Notes: generated by a model not told the origin, from the letters alone. 25,142 nucleotides of DNA from JAQGMJ01 sp036271855 (GCA_036271855.1 DATAZV010000208.1:1-25142); one strand, 5' to 3'. Shown: positions 7,372 to 14,404, counted from the stretch's first letter. A program made the numbers and translations.

Positions 7372-8605
7372 TCTCAACCCGGCCGGCGCGATTCACCTGC
7401 CACGCGGCGCATGGCGCATTGTAGCCGCCGCGCTGCTATTGGCCGGCTGCGCTGCCCCGACCCCGCCGCGCACACCGCCGGCCAACCCGGTGGCGCAAGC
7501 CTGCGCACCGGCCGCCAATACTTGCGCGCCGTGCAATTGCGAAAAGCCGGTCGAACCGCCGCCGGCAAAGCCGGGCTGGAAGCCTGCGGAATTCAGCCAG
7601 TTGCCGGGCTGGAACGACGAATCGCAACAGGAAGCCTGGGCGCCCTTTCTCGCCAGTTGCAAGAGCCTGCGCCGCCAAAGCGCCTGGACAGCGGTCTGCA
7701 GCGACGCGCAGAACGCCGGCCCGGCGCAGGCGCGCGCGTTTTTCGAATCGCGCTTCACGCCGTGGATCCGCGATGCCGCGCCCGGCATCATCACCGGCTA
7801 TTACGAGCCCCTGCTCAACGGCAGCCGCGGTAAAAAGGCGCCCTATCTCTACGCCGCCTATGCCACGCCCGACGACCTGCTGACCATCGACCTGGGCGAC
7901 CTGCGCCCCGACCTCAAGGGCCAGCGCCTGCGCGGCCGCCTCGACGGCCGGCGCGTGGTGCCTTACTACTCGCGCGAGGAAATCGAATCCGGCGCCGCCA
8001 CCGGTCTCGCCACCTCGAAACCGCTGCTCTATGTCGATGATCCGGTCGAACTGTTTTTCCTGATGATCCAGGGCTCGGGCCGGATCCGCCTCGACAGCGG
8101 CGAAATGGTGCACCTGAACTATGCCGACCAGAACGGCTATCCCTACAAATCGGTGGGCCGCTACCTGATCGACGCGGGCGAGATGAAGCTCGAGCAGGCC
8201 TCGATGCAGGGCATCAAGGCCTGGGCCGTCGCCAACCCGGCGCGCCTGAATGAAATGCTCAACCACAATCCCAGCTATGTGTTTTTCCGCGAGTCGCGCG
8301 CCGGCGACGAGGGGCCGCAAGGCGCGCTTGGCCTGCCGCTGACGGCAATGCGCTCGATCGCCGTCGACCCGCGCTACACGCCGCTGGGCGTGCCGGTGTG
8401 GCTTTCCACCACCTGGCCCAACTCGCCCAAGCTGCTGCAGCGCCTGATGCTGGCGCAGGACACCGGCGGCGCCATCAACGGCCCGAATCGCGCCGACTTT
8501 TTCTGGGGCTTCGGCGAAGACGCCACCCGCGAAGCCGGGCGCATGCGGCAGAACGGCGAGCTCTACGTGCTGTGGCCGAAAGACGCCGGCGAGCCGCCGC
8601 GCTGA
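7334..8605 (+). CDS. mltA: Membrane-bound lytic murein transglycosylase A (MltA)
   Basis: MltA cleaves the MurNAc-GlcNAc bond of peptidoglycan with formation of 1,6-anhydro-MurNAc and is anchored to the outer membrane. Taken from ATG 7334 the protein is 423 residues, with a lipoprotein signal ending LLLAGC (Cys39). The MltA and 3D domains are clear: ITGYYEPLLNG (about 153-163), VPYYSREEI (about 209-217), FFLMIQGSGRI (about 241-251), the double-psi barrel end AVDPRYTPLGVPVWL, then QDTGGAI (375-381) and ADFFWGFG. D388 in the last motif aligns with the catalytic Asp308 of mature E. coli MltA by counting back from the C-terminus. Between lipid anchor and domain lies a proline-rich linker with four close cysteines (57, 64, 67, 69). 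No ribosome binding site marks the start; TTG 7361 is an alternative. Confidence 0.93.
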   Translation: MTHKPLSNTLLSILNPAGAIHLPRGAWRIVAAALLLAGCAAPTPPRTPPANPVAQACAPAANTCAPCNCEKPVEPPPAKPGWKPAEFSQLPGWNDESQQEAWAPFLASCKSLRRQSAWTAVCSDAQNAGPAQARAFFESRFTPWIRDAAPGIITGYYEPLLNGSRGKKAPYLYAAYATPDDLLTIDLGDLRPDLKGQRLRGRLDGRRVVPYYSREEIESGAATGLATSKPLLYVDDPVELFFLMIQGSGRIRLDSGEMVHLNYADQNGYPYKSVGRYLIDAGEMKLEQASMQGIKAWAVANPARLNEMLNHNPSYVFFRESRAGDEGPQGALGLPLTAMRSIAVDPRYTPLGVPVWLSTTWPNSPKLLQRLMLAQDTGGAINGPNRADFFWGFGEDATREAGRMRQNGELYVLWPKDAGEPPR

Positions 8606-9028
8606 AAGCGACCGCCGCTATATCGAAATGCAGTGCCCGGGCCCGGTGGCCACCGAGCTTGCCTGAGTACCGCCTTGTGCACTGCGATGGACGAAAATGC
8701 CAGGCGCCATTGCCGTGAAGTGGAACAGCGCATGACCATCCATTAATGCAATGGATGCAACAATCAATAGCGAAGTTGCACTTGTCTTCCGCGCGGCGCG
8801 GGCGCATGATTGTCGCGATTGGCCCACCCTGGCGACGCTCGCCTGAGCGCCCGGGAGAACAAAAATCCCTGTGCGGCGTACGCCGCACGAAGGAGACAGA
8901 AAAGCGGCGAAGACAAATTGCAGCGCGGATCGCAGTGCGCCGGCGTATACAGCCGGCGGCCGGTTCCCGCTGTACGCACCAATCACCCTGGGCGCGAGAC
9001 CCGGGTGCAACCAAGAGGAGAGAGACAA
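8606..9028. other. Long intergenic region rich in inverted repeats, upstream of the cytochrome/propeller cluster
   Basis: This 423-bp region has no gene I can support; the ORFs crossing it on the minus strand look like shadows. It holds a 12-bp palindrome at 8644-8655 and a 7-bp stem hairpin with 7-base loop at 8737-8757 (catccat/atggatg) in a locally AT-rich patch. It also holds an 18-bp perfect palindrome at 8871-8888 and a 7-bp stem hairpin at 8938-8958 (cgccggc/gccggcg). A purine-rich Shine-Dalgarno (agaggag, 9014-9020) leads to the GTG at 9029. No clear sigma-70 promoter was seen. The length and symmetry suggest a regulated promoter for the downstream genes. Confidence 0.5.
8871..8888. 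promoter_or_regulatory. 18-bp perfect palindrome (candidate operator)
   Basis: The sequence gtgcggcgtacgccgcac is identical to its reverse complement over all 18 bases. It lies about 140 bp before the start of the 726-residue cytochrome-like gene and is followed by a purine-rich aaggaga. A perfect uninterrupted palindrome suits either a dimeric repressor/activator site or, in RNA, a short GC stem. No known regulator consensus was matched. Confidence 0.35.
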
Positions 9029-11209
9029 GTGAATAAAAATCGATACGCGTGCGCGCGGCTGGCTGCCGCAATCGGCATCGCGCTGGCCGGCGCGGCGCTC
9101 ACGCCCGCCGCCATGGCGGCGTCCCCGGCCGTACGCATCGGCGGCGCCGACATCGGCGGCACGGTGACCGGCCCGAACGGCCCCGAGGCCGGCGTATGGG
9201 TGATCGCCGAAACCAAGGATTTGCCCACCGGCTTCGCCAAGATGGTGGTCACCGACGACCAGGGACGTTTCGTCATTCCCGAATTGCCGAAAGCGAACTA
9301 CCAGGTCTGGGTGCGCGGCTACGGGCTGGTGGATTCGGCCAAGGTCGAAAGCAAACCCGGCAAGCAGCTGGCGCTAAGCGCCACCCCCGCGCCGAATGAA
9401 AAGGCGGCGGCGGAATACTACCCCGGCGTCTACTGGTATTCGTTACTGAAGATTCCGCCGGCAAGCGATTTCCCCGGCACCGGCGAGAAAGGCAACGGCA
9501 TCCCGGCCGTGATGAAGACCCAGGCTTACTGGATCGACTCGATCAAGAATTCCTGCCAGTCCTGCCACGCGCTGGGTTCGGCGTGGATCCGCCACGGTAC
9601 CCCGCCGAGCCTCGGGCATTTCGACTCCAGCCTCGCCGGCTGGGCGCGGCGCACCCAGTCGGGCCAGGCGATGATCAACATGGCGCTGACACTCGGCCGC
9701 ATCGGGCCGGAGAAGGGCCTGTCGCTGTTCGCCGACTGGACCGACCGCATCGCCGCCGGCGAACTGCCGTTCGCCAAGCCGGAGCGTCCGCAGGGCAAGG
9801 AACGCAATGTAGTGATCACCAGTTGGAACTGGTCGACGCCGAAATACTATCTGCACGACGCCGTCTCCACCGACAAGCGCAAACCCACCGTCAACGCCAA
9901 CGGCCTGATCTACGGTTCGCCCGAGGAAAGTACCGACAACGTGCCGTGGCTGGACCCGGTGCACAACAAGGCCGGCTTCGTCACCCACCCGTTCGAGCCG
10001 AACACGCCTTCTTCCAAGACCCTGGCGATGCAGCCTTCGCCGAACTGGGGCGAGGACCCGATCTGGGACGGCCATTCGAGCATTCACAACCCTATCCTCG
10101 ACGAGAAGGGCCGCCTGTGGCTGACCGCGCGCTTCCGCCCCGACGACAACCCGGCCTGGTGCAAGACCGGCTCCTCCCTGCCTTCGGCGCAGCTCGCGCC
10201 GCAGAACGGGTCGGCACGGCAGTTGTCGATGTATGACCCGAAGACCAAGAAGTGGGCCAACATCAATACCTGCTTCACCACCCAGCACCTGTATTTCGCG
10301 GCCGACGCCAACAACACCCTGTGGACCTCGGCGGGCTCGCCGCAAAGCGGCGTGGTCGGCTGGCTCAACACCAAGATGTACCTGGCCACGCATGACGAGC
10401 AGAAGTCGCAGGGCTGGACGCCGCTGATCATCGATACCAACGGCAACGGCAAGCGCGACGAGTACACCGAAGCGAACCAGCCGATGGACCCGAACAAGGA
10501 CCGCCGCATCATGGCCGCCTTCTACGGTGTGCAGCCCAGCCCGGTGGACGATTCGATCTGGGGCCAGTCGATGGACGTCGGCTTTTCCCGCATGGACCAG
10601 CCCGGCTACATCCTGCGTCTGATACCGGGCAAGGATCCGACCCACACCTCGATGACCGAGGTCTACCTGCCGCCCGACGGCATCTTCGGCGCGCGCGGCA
10701 TCGACCTGACCAGCGACGGCGTGGTGTGGAGTGTGTTCTCCAGCGGCCACATGGGCAGCTTCGACCGCCGCAAGTGCAAGGGTCCGCTCAATGGCCCGAC
10801 CGCTGCCACCGGCAAGCAGTGTCCGGAAGGCTGGACCATGTACAAGTTCCCCGGCCCGCAGTTCAAGGGGGTCTCCGACCAGGGCGCCGCCGACCACGCC
10901 TATTACATCTGGGTGGATCGCTTCAACACCCTGGGTTTGGGTAAGGACGTGCCGATCGCCGAGCTCAACGGCGGCGAATCGCTGCTGGCGGTCGTTGACG
11001 GCAAGTTCGTCAACCTGCACGTGCCCTACCCGATGGGCTTTTTCACCAAGAACGTGGACGGGCGCATCGACAATCCGAACACCGGCTGGAAGGGCCGCGC
11101 GGTCTGGACTTCGTCCGGCACGCGCACCGTGTTCCACAACGAGGGCGGCACCAAGAATACGCCCAAGGTCTACAAGTTCCAGGTACGTCCGGACCCGCTG
11201 GCGCATTGA
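9029..11209 (+). CDS. Exported mono-haem c-type protein with CRP-like N-domain and propeller-like C-domain (726 aa)
   Basis: GTG start at 9029, 8 bp after agaggag (9014-9020). The frame is open back to 8810, but only this start gives a signal peptide (basic MNKNRYACAR, hydrophobic core, cleavage near AMAAS, about residue 30). Residues about 38-120 form a carboxypeptidase-regulatory-like beta-sandwich (GGTVTGPNGPEAGVWV, TDDQGRFVIPELP, YQVWVRGYGLVDS). One c-type haem motif CQSCH is at 176-180. The remaining ~540 residues contain propeller-type repeats (DEKGRLWLTARF, NNTLWTSAGSP, DGVVWSVFSSGHMGSFD), an EF-hand-like loop DTNGNGKRDE (469-478) and four extra cysteines that could pair. I recall this as a widespread, uncharacterised environmental family. 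It heads a five-gene cluster with a related cytochrome and two membrane proteins, so a periplasmic redox role is inferred. Confidence 0.85.
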   Translation: MNKNRYACARLAAAIGIALAGAALTPAAMAASPAVRIGGADIGGTVTGPNGPEAGVWVIAETKDLPTGFAKMVVTDDQGRFVIPELPKANYQVWVRGYGLVDSAKVESKPGKQLALSATPAPNEKAAAEYYPGVYWYSLLKIPPASDFPGTGEKGNGIPAVMKTQAYWIDSIKNSCQSCHALGSAWIRHGTPPSLGHFDSSLAGWARRTQSGQAMINMALTLGRIGPEKGLSLFADWTDRIAAGELPFAKPERPQGKERNVVITSWNWSTPKYYLHDAVSTDKRKPTVNANGLIYGSPEESTDNVPWLDPVHNKAGFVTHPFEPNTPSSKTLAMQPSPNWGEDPIWDGHSSIHNPILDEKGRLWLTARFRPDDNPAWCKTGSSLPSAQLAPQNGSARQLSMYDPKTKKWANINTCFTTQHLYFAADANNTLWTSAGSPQSGVVGWLNTKMYLATHDEQKSQGWTPLIIDTNGNGKRDEYTEANQPMDPNKDRRIMAAFYGVQPSPVDDSIWGQSMDVGFSRMDQPGYILRLIPGKDPTHTSMTEVYLPPDGIFGARGIDLTSDGVVWSVFSSGHMGSFDRRKCKGPLNGPTAATGKQCPEGWTMYKFPGPQFKGVSDQGAADHAYYIWVDRFNTLGLGKDVPIAELNGGESLLAVVDGKFVNLHVPYPMGFFTKNVDGRIDNPNTGWKGRAVWTSSGTRTVFHNEGGTKNTPKVYKFQVRPDPLAH

Positions 11210-11222
11210 TCCAGCGGCAGAA

Positions 11223-11269
11223 GCGGTTTCGGCCCTTGCGCCGAAACCGCGGCGCCGGCTTCGGCGCCG
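11223..11269 (+). terminator. Tandem strong hairpins between cluster genes 1 and 2
   Basis: The first hairpin (11223-11250) has a perfect 11-bp stem (gcggtttcggc/gccgaaaccgc) with a 6-base loop. The second (11250-11269) has a perfect 8-bp stem (cggcgccg twice) with a gctt loop. They start 13 bp after the stop codon of the 726-residue gene. There is no T-run, so partial termination, RNA processing or 3'-end protection is likelier than full termination. Confidence 0.5.
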
Positions 11270-11312
11270 GCGTGACGTTTCGACTCCATCCTGGTTCGCA
11301 TAGATCAATCAC

Positions 11313-11780
11313 ATGACCACGACCATCCTTCTGATCATCCACGGCCTGCTGGCGGTGGCGCTGCTCGGCGCCATCACCCATCAGGCCTTGAGCGTGTGGT
11401 GGAAAGCGCGCAAACCGGCCGACTCCTTTGTCGGCCGCGTGCGTTCGGTGCCCTCCACTTCCTACGCCGGCGCCGTGGTGTTGCTGTACCTGCTGACTAC
11501 CCTGCTCGGCGGCATCATCTACCCGGACTACCGCCTCAATGTGCGCGTGGTGCTGGAGCAGCTGGAAATGCCGGCCGCCAACGGCAGCTTCGAACTGAAA
11601 GAGCACTTCGCGGTGCTCGGCCTGGCGATGCTGCCGGCCTACTATTACTTCTGGCGTACCCCCCTGGCCGAAAATTACGCGCGCGCCCGCGCCGCGCTGA
11701 CGCTGATCATCGCCTTCATCGTCTGGTGGAATTTCCTGGTCGGCCATATCCTCAACAACATCCGTGGATTCGGCTCATGA
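11313..11780 (+). CDS. Four-helix membrane protein with intramembrane histidines (155 aa)
   Basis: Predicted integral membrane protein with four hydrophobic segments: about residues 4-26 (LLIIHGLLAVALLGAITHQA), 51-70 (YAGAVVLLYLLTTLLGGIIY), 98-114 (HFAVLGLAMLPAYYYFW) and 127-147 (AALTLIIAFIVWWNFLVGHI). Histidines at 10 and 23 lie in helix 1, 98 at the edge of helix 3 and 145 in helix 4. Such placement could ligate b-type haem, though no known cytochrome b family is recognised. The loop between helices 2 and 3 carries PDYRLNVRVV and an acidic FELKEH. It starts 103 bp after the large cytochrome-like gene, without an obvious Shine-Dalgarno, and its TGA overlaps the next ATG. As a membrane partner it could link the periplasmic haem proteins to the quinone pool; this is inference from context. 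Confidence 0.75.
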   Translation: MTTTILLIIHGLLAVALLGAITHQALSVWWKARKPADSFVGRVRSVPSTSYAGAVVLLYLLTTLLGGIIYPDYRLNVRVVLEQLEMPAANGSFELKEHFAVLGLAMLPAYYYFWRTPLAENYARARAALTLIIAFIVWWNFLVGHILNNIRGFGS

Positions 11781-12118
11781 AACCCTCCGAGCGCCTGCCG
11801 GTGTTCGTCACCGTGTTTTCCGTGGTCTGCAGCGTCGTCTACATCGTCTCGGTGTACAAGAACTACGCCCTGTTCACCTACCATCCGGCGATCGGCCAGT
11901 TTGGCGCCGGCGTGGAAAAGGCGGGCCCGGACGGACCGGCGATGTACTGGTACGGCTGGATCGCCACCTCCGCCATCGCCGGCGCGCTTGCCGGCCTCTT
12001 CGCCTGCGCGCTGCCGCGCGGGCTGGCGCAACGCGTATCGCCGGGCTGGTCATGGGCGATCCCCCTGGCCGGCATCGCCGTTTTGCTATACATTCTGCGC
12101 AACTACTTTTTGCACTAG
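11777..12118 (+). CDS. Three-helix membrane protein (113 aa)
   Basis: Starts with the ATG that overlaps the preceding stop (ATGA, 11777-11780), implying translational coupling and probably a physical or functional partner. Hydrophobic segments are at about residues 8-27 (VFVTVFSVVCSVVYIVSVYK), 57-78 (YWYGWIATSAIAGALAGLFACA) and 91-108 (WSWAIPLAGIAVLLYILR). A loop between the first two (FTYHPAIGQFGAGVEKAGPDG) is likely periplasmic or cytoplasmic depending on topology. No family is recognised; the W-Y-G-W and P-A-M-Y-W residues at the start of helix 2 are notable. It is placed between the other membrane protein and the exported CRP-like domain protein, so I treat it as a subunit of the same system. 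Confidence 0.72.
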   Translation: MKPSERLPVFVTVFSVVCSVVYIVSVYKNYALFTYHPAIGQFGAGVEKAGPDGPAMYWYGWIATSAIAGALAGLFACALPRGLAQRVSPGWSWAIPLAGIAVLLYILRNYFLH

Positions 12119-12138
12119 ACCGGACAGGCACTGCAATC

Positions 12139-12534
12139 TTGCTTCTCTTCCGACGCCAACCCTTCGGCTTGCCGGCACTGCTGGCTTGCGCGATTCTGGG
12201 CAGCGCGCCCGCGCATGCCGGCGGCGAAATGGGCGATCCCGACCATGTCGATGAAGGCACGCCCTATTTCGGCTTCGTCAAGGACGCCAACGGCAAACCG
12301 ATCGTCGACGCCAAGGTGGTCGCGGTGGTGAAGGACGGCACCCGCCTGATCGCCCGCTCCGCGGTCAATGGCATGTACAACTTCGGCAGCCTGAACAAGG
12401 ACCTCAAGCCGGACGACGTCACCATCTCCTGCACCAAGGACGGCTACAAGCCATTGCGCGTGATCCGCCGCCCGCCCGCTGCCACCTCGACCAACAAAGC
12501 GGTGGAAACCGAGTGCCGGTTGCAGCAGGGCTAG
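12139..12534 (+). CDS. Exported stand-alone carboxypeptidase-regulatory-like domain protein (131 aa)
   Basis: The frame is open from upstream, but the TTG at 12139 gives a compact signal peptide (LLLFRRQPFG, hydrophobic core, cleavage after AHA at about residue 29) and avoids overlap with the previous gene, which ends 20 bp earlier. The mature protein of about 100 residues is essentially one beta-sandwich domain. It has TPYFGFVKDANGKPIVDAKV, a GMYNFGS turn equivalent to the 'G-x-Y-x-F' of CRP-like domains, and DDVTISCTKDGYKPLRVIRR. Two cysteines near the end could form a disulphide. No haem motif. It ends 16 bp before the propeller cytochrome gene. The domain resembles the N-domains of both cytochrome-like neighbours, which suggests a shared scaffold or substrate-binding function. 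The start codon is uncertain. Confidence 0.7.
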   Translation: MLLFRRQPFGLPALLACAILGSAPAHAGGEMGDPDHVDEGTPYFGFVKDANGKPIVDAKVVAVVKDGTRLIARSAVNGMYNFGSLNKDLKPDDVTISCTKDGYKPLRVIRRPPAATSTNKAVETECRLQQG

Positions 12535-12550
12535 GCAGCACGGCAATCCG

Positions 12551-14215
12551 ATGAGAGTACCCCGCTGCCCGCAGTTGCGGCGCGCCACTGGCGCGTGCGC
12601 AATGCTGCTTGCGTTGATGCTGCCTGCTGCGGCACCTGCGGCCGCCGCCGTCAATCTCGATGGACGCATCACCTCCATTGCCGAAGGGCCGATGCAGGGC
12701 GTGCTCATCAGCGCGCGCCGCGACGGCTCTTCCATCAGCTACACCGTGGTCAGCGGCAGCGACGGCCGTTACGACTTCGGCCCCGCCCATCTGCTACCCG
12801 GCCGCTATGCGCTATCCATCCGCGCTGCCGGCTATCAGCTGTCGCAGCCCGCCAGCGCCGATCTTGCCGCCGGAAAAATCGCGCATGCCGACCTGCAACT
12901 GCGCAAGGCGGACGACCTCGCCAGCCAGCTCTCGAATGCCGAGTGGCTGCTCAGCATGCCCGGCGAGCCGGCGCAAAAGCGCCCGCTGATCGAATGCATG
13001 AGCTGCCACACGCTGGAGCGCGTGGCGCGCAACAAGTACAACGCCGAACAAATGCTGCCGGTATTGCAGCGCATGGCCACTTACGCCAACAACACCACCA
13101 TGGCGGCGGTGCAGATGCGCCACGTAGACCGCGCCTTCGACCCCGAGAGTTTTCGCAAGCTCGCCACTTATCTCGCCGGCGTCAACCTCAGCAGCGCCGC
13201 CACCTGGCCCTACCCGCTCAAGACCCTGCCGCGCCCCAGCGGCCGCGCCACCCGCGTGCTGATCACCGAGTACGACCTGCCGCGCAAGAGCATCGCGCCG
13301 CACGACGTGCTGCTCGACGCGCGGGGCATGGTCTGGTACACCAACTTCGTCGAGAACTTCCTCGGCCGCCTCGACCCTGCCAGCGGCGCGCACAGCGAAT
13401 TTTCCTATCCGCTGCTCAAGCCGGGCTTTCCCACCGGTGCGCTGGGCATGGACGCGGACCGCGAGGGCAACTGGTGGCTGGCGCCGGTGTTCCAGTCGGG
13501 CGTCATCAAATTCGACATCAAGACACAGAAGTTCGACATCTACCGCCTGCAGCCCGAACTCGACGGCGACGCCGCGCAGCAGACCATGGTGATGCCGCGC
13601 ATGGCGCAGATGGACGGCAAGGTATGGGCCAACGAAGGCAGCAAGCAGTCGGTGCTGCGCCTGGATCTCGCCACCCGCAAGTTCGAGCGCATCGACCCGT
13701 TCAAGACCCTGCCCTCCAGCGGCAGCCATTTCCCCTATGGCCTTGCGGCCGACGCCGGCAACAATCTCCACTTCATGGATTTCGCCGGCGAGTCGCTGGT
13801 GCGGGTCGACGCCAAGACCAGGCAGACCACCATCTACCCCACGCCGACGCCGCGCTCGCGCCCGCGCCGCGGCATGATCGATGAACGCGGCCGCATCTGG
13901 TTCGCCGAGTACGCCGCCAACCAGGTCGCGATGTTCGATACCCAGCGCGAAGAGTTCAAGGAGTGGCCGGCGCCGACGCCTTACACCTACCCCTACGACG
14001 TCGTGCTCGACCGCCATGGCGAGGTGTGGAGCGGCTCGATGGCCACCGACCGCGTGCTGCGCCTGGACCCCGCCACCGGCAAGTCGGTGGAGTATCTACT
14101 GCCGCGCCAGACCAATATGCGTCGCGTCACCGTGGACGACCGCACGAAGCCCGCGAGTCTCTGGACCGGCAGCAACCACGGCGCCTCCATCATCAAGCTC
14201 ACGCCGCTGGACTAG
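12551..14215 (+). CDS. Exported mono-haem c-type protein with CRP-like domain and seven-blade Vgb-like propeller (554 aa)
   Basis: Residues 1-33 are a signal peptide (ACAMLLALMLPAAAPAAAA). Residues about 35-118 form a CRP-like domain (GPMQGVLISARRDG, GSDGRYDFGPAHLLPGRYAL). A c-type haem motif CMSCH lies at 149-153, followed by a helical stretch with several methionines and histidines, possible sixth ligands. From about 235 to the end there are seven repeats of a propeller blade, each with 'D-x-x-G-x-v-W/h-f ... v-x-r-l/f-D-x-x-t'. Examples are HDVLLDARGMVWYTNF, GMIDERGRIWFAEY and YDVVLDRHGEVWSG. This is the virginiamycin B lyase (Vgb)/streptogramin-lyase-like fold, which is far broader than antibiotic inactivation. 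It is the last gene of the cluster, 16 bp after its neighbour, and is followed by a strong hairpin. A periplasmic redox enzyme or electron carrier is the best guess. Confidence 0.85.
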   Translation: MRVPRCPQLRRATGACAMLLALMLPAAAPAAAAVNLDGRITSIAEGPMQGVLISARRDGSSISYTVVSGSDGRYDFGPAHLLPGRYALSIRAAGYQLSQPASADLAAGKIAHADLQLRKADDLASQLSNAEWLLSMPGEPAQKRPLIECMSCHTLERVARNKYNAEQMLPVLQRMATYANNTTMAAVQMRHVDRAFDPESFRKLATYLAGVNLSSAATWPYPLKTLPRPSGRATRVLITEYDLPRKSIAPHDVLLDARGMVWYTNFVENFLGRLDPASGAHSEFSYPLLKPGFPTGALGMDADREGNWWLAPVFQSGVIKFDIKTQKFDIYRLQPELDGDAAQQTMVMPRMAQMDGKVWANEGSKQSVLRLDLATRKFERIDPFKTLPSSGSHFPYGLAADAGNNLHFMDFAGESLVRVDAKTRQTTIYPTPTPRSRPRRGMIDERGRIWFAEYAANQVAMFDTQREEFKEWPAPTPYTYPYDVVLDRHGEVWSGSMATDRVLRLDPATGKSVEYLLPRQTNMRRVTVDDRTKPASLWTGSNHGASIIKLTPLD

Positions 14216-14281
14216 CTCGCTATTTCACCGGCCCGCAGACCATCCCAGTAAGTCCAGACGCCCCAGGGCCACGCCCTACAT

Positions 14282-14313
14282 AACAATAGCGCCGCGAAAG
14301 CGGCGCTATTGTT
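14282..14313. terminator. Strong terminator hairpin after the cytochrome/propeller cluster
   Basis: A perfect 14-bp stem (aacaatagcgccgc/gcggcgctattgtt) closed by a gaaa loop starts 66 bp after the last cluster gene. The arms begin with A/T-rich bases and end att-gtt, so it is close to a classical intrinsic terminator and works in symmetry on both strands. Confidence 0.75.
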
Positions 14314-14316
14314 CCT

Positions 14317-14361
14317 GGCCTTTTAGGCCCAGTGAAATCGTCTGGCTCTGCCAGCGATTTC
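14317..14361. repeat. Two further hairpins in the convergent spacer
   Basis: A small stem (ggcct/aggcc, 14317-14329) is followed by a long hairpin at 14334-14361. Outer arms gaaatcg/cgatttc and inner arms ctggc/gccag are separated only by a single unpaired base on one side and a tct loop. These could be extra terminators or RNA-stabilising elements between the two convergent transcription units. Confidence 0.5.
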
Positions 14362-14374
14362 ATCCCAATCAGGC

Positions 14375-14404
14375 CCGAAAAAAGTAGGTGGGTACTTTTT
14401 TCGG
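14375..14404 (-). terminator. Intrinsic terminator of typA
   Basis: A perfect 12-bp stem (ccgaaaaaagta/tacttttttcgg) with a 6-base loop lies 6 bp beyond the typA stop on the minus strand. Each arm carries a run of six A or T, so RNA from typA ends with a U-rich arm. The same element could act in reverse. Confidence 0.7.

Noticed and set aside
8618..9028. Minus-strand ORF (136 codons) in the gap before the cluster
   Set aside because: No ribosome binding site, no signal or domain; the region is better explained as a regulatory spacer.
9443..11308. 621-codon open frame on the minus strand opposite the 726-residue gene
   Set aside because: Composition is rich in Arg, Gly, Val, Ala and His, typical of a GC-rich shadow. 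No domain is seen, and the plus-strand gene has a signal peptide, haem motif and Shine-Dalgarno.
12812..14017. 401-codon minus-strand frame across the Vgb-like gene
   Set aside because: Shadow composition, and the opposite strand encodes clear propeller repeats.
12551..14215. Reading the 554-residue protein as a streptogramin (virginiamycin B) resistance lyase
   Set aside because: Only the propeller fold is shared. The protein is exported, carries a CRP-like domain and a c-type haem motif, and lies among membrane redox-like genes, so antibiotic inactivation is not supported.
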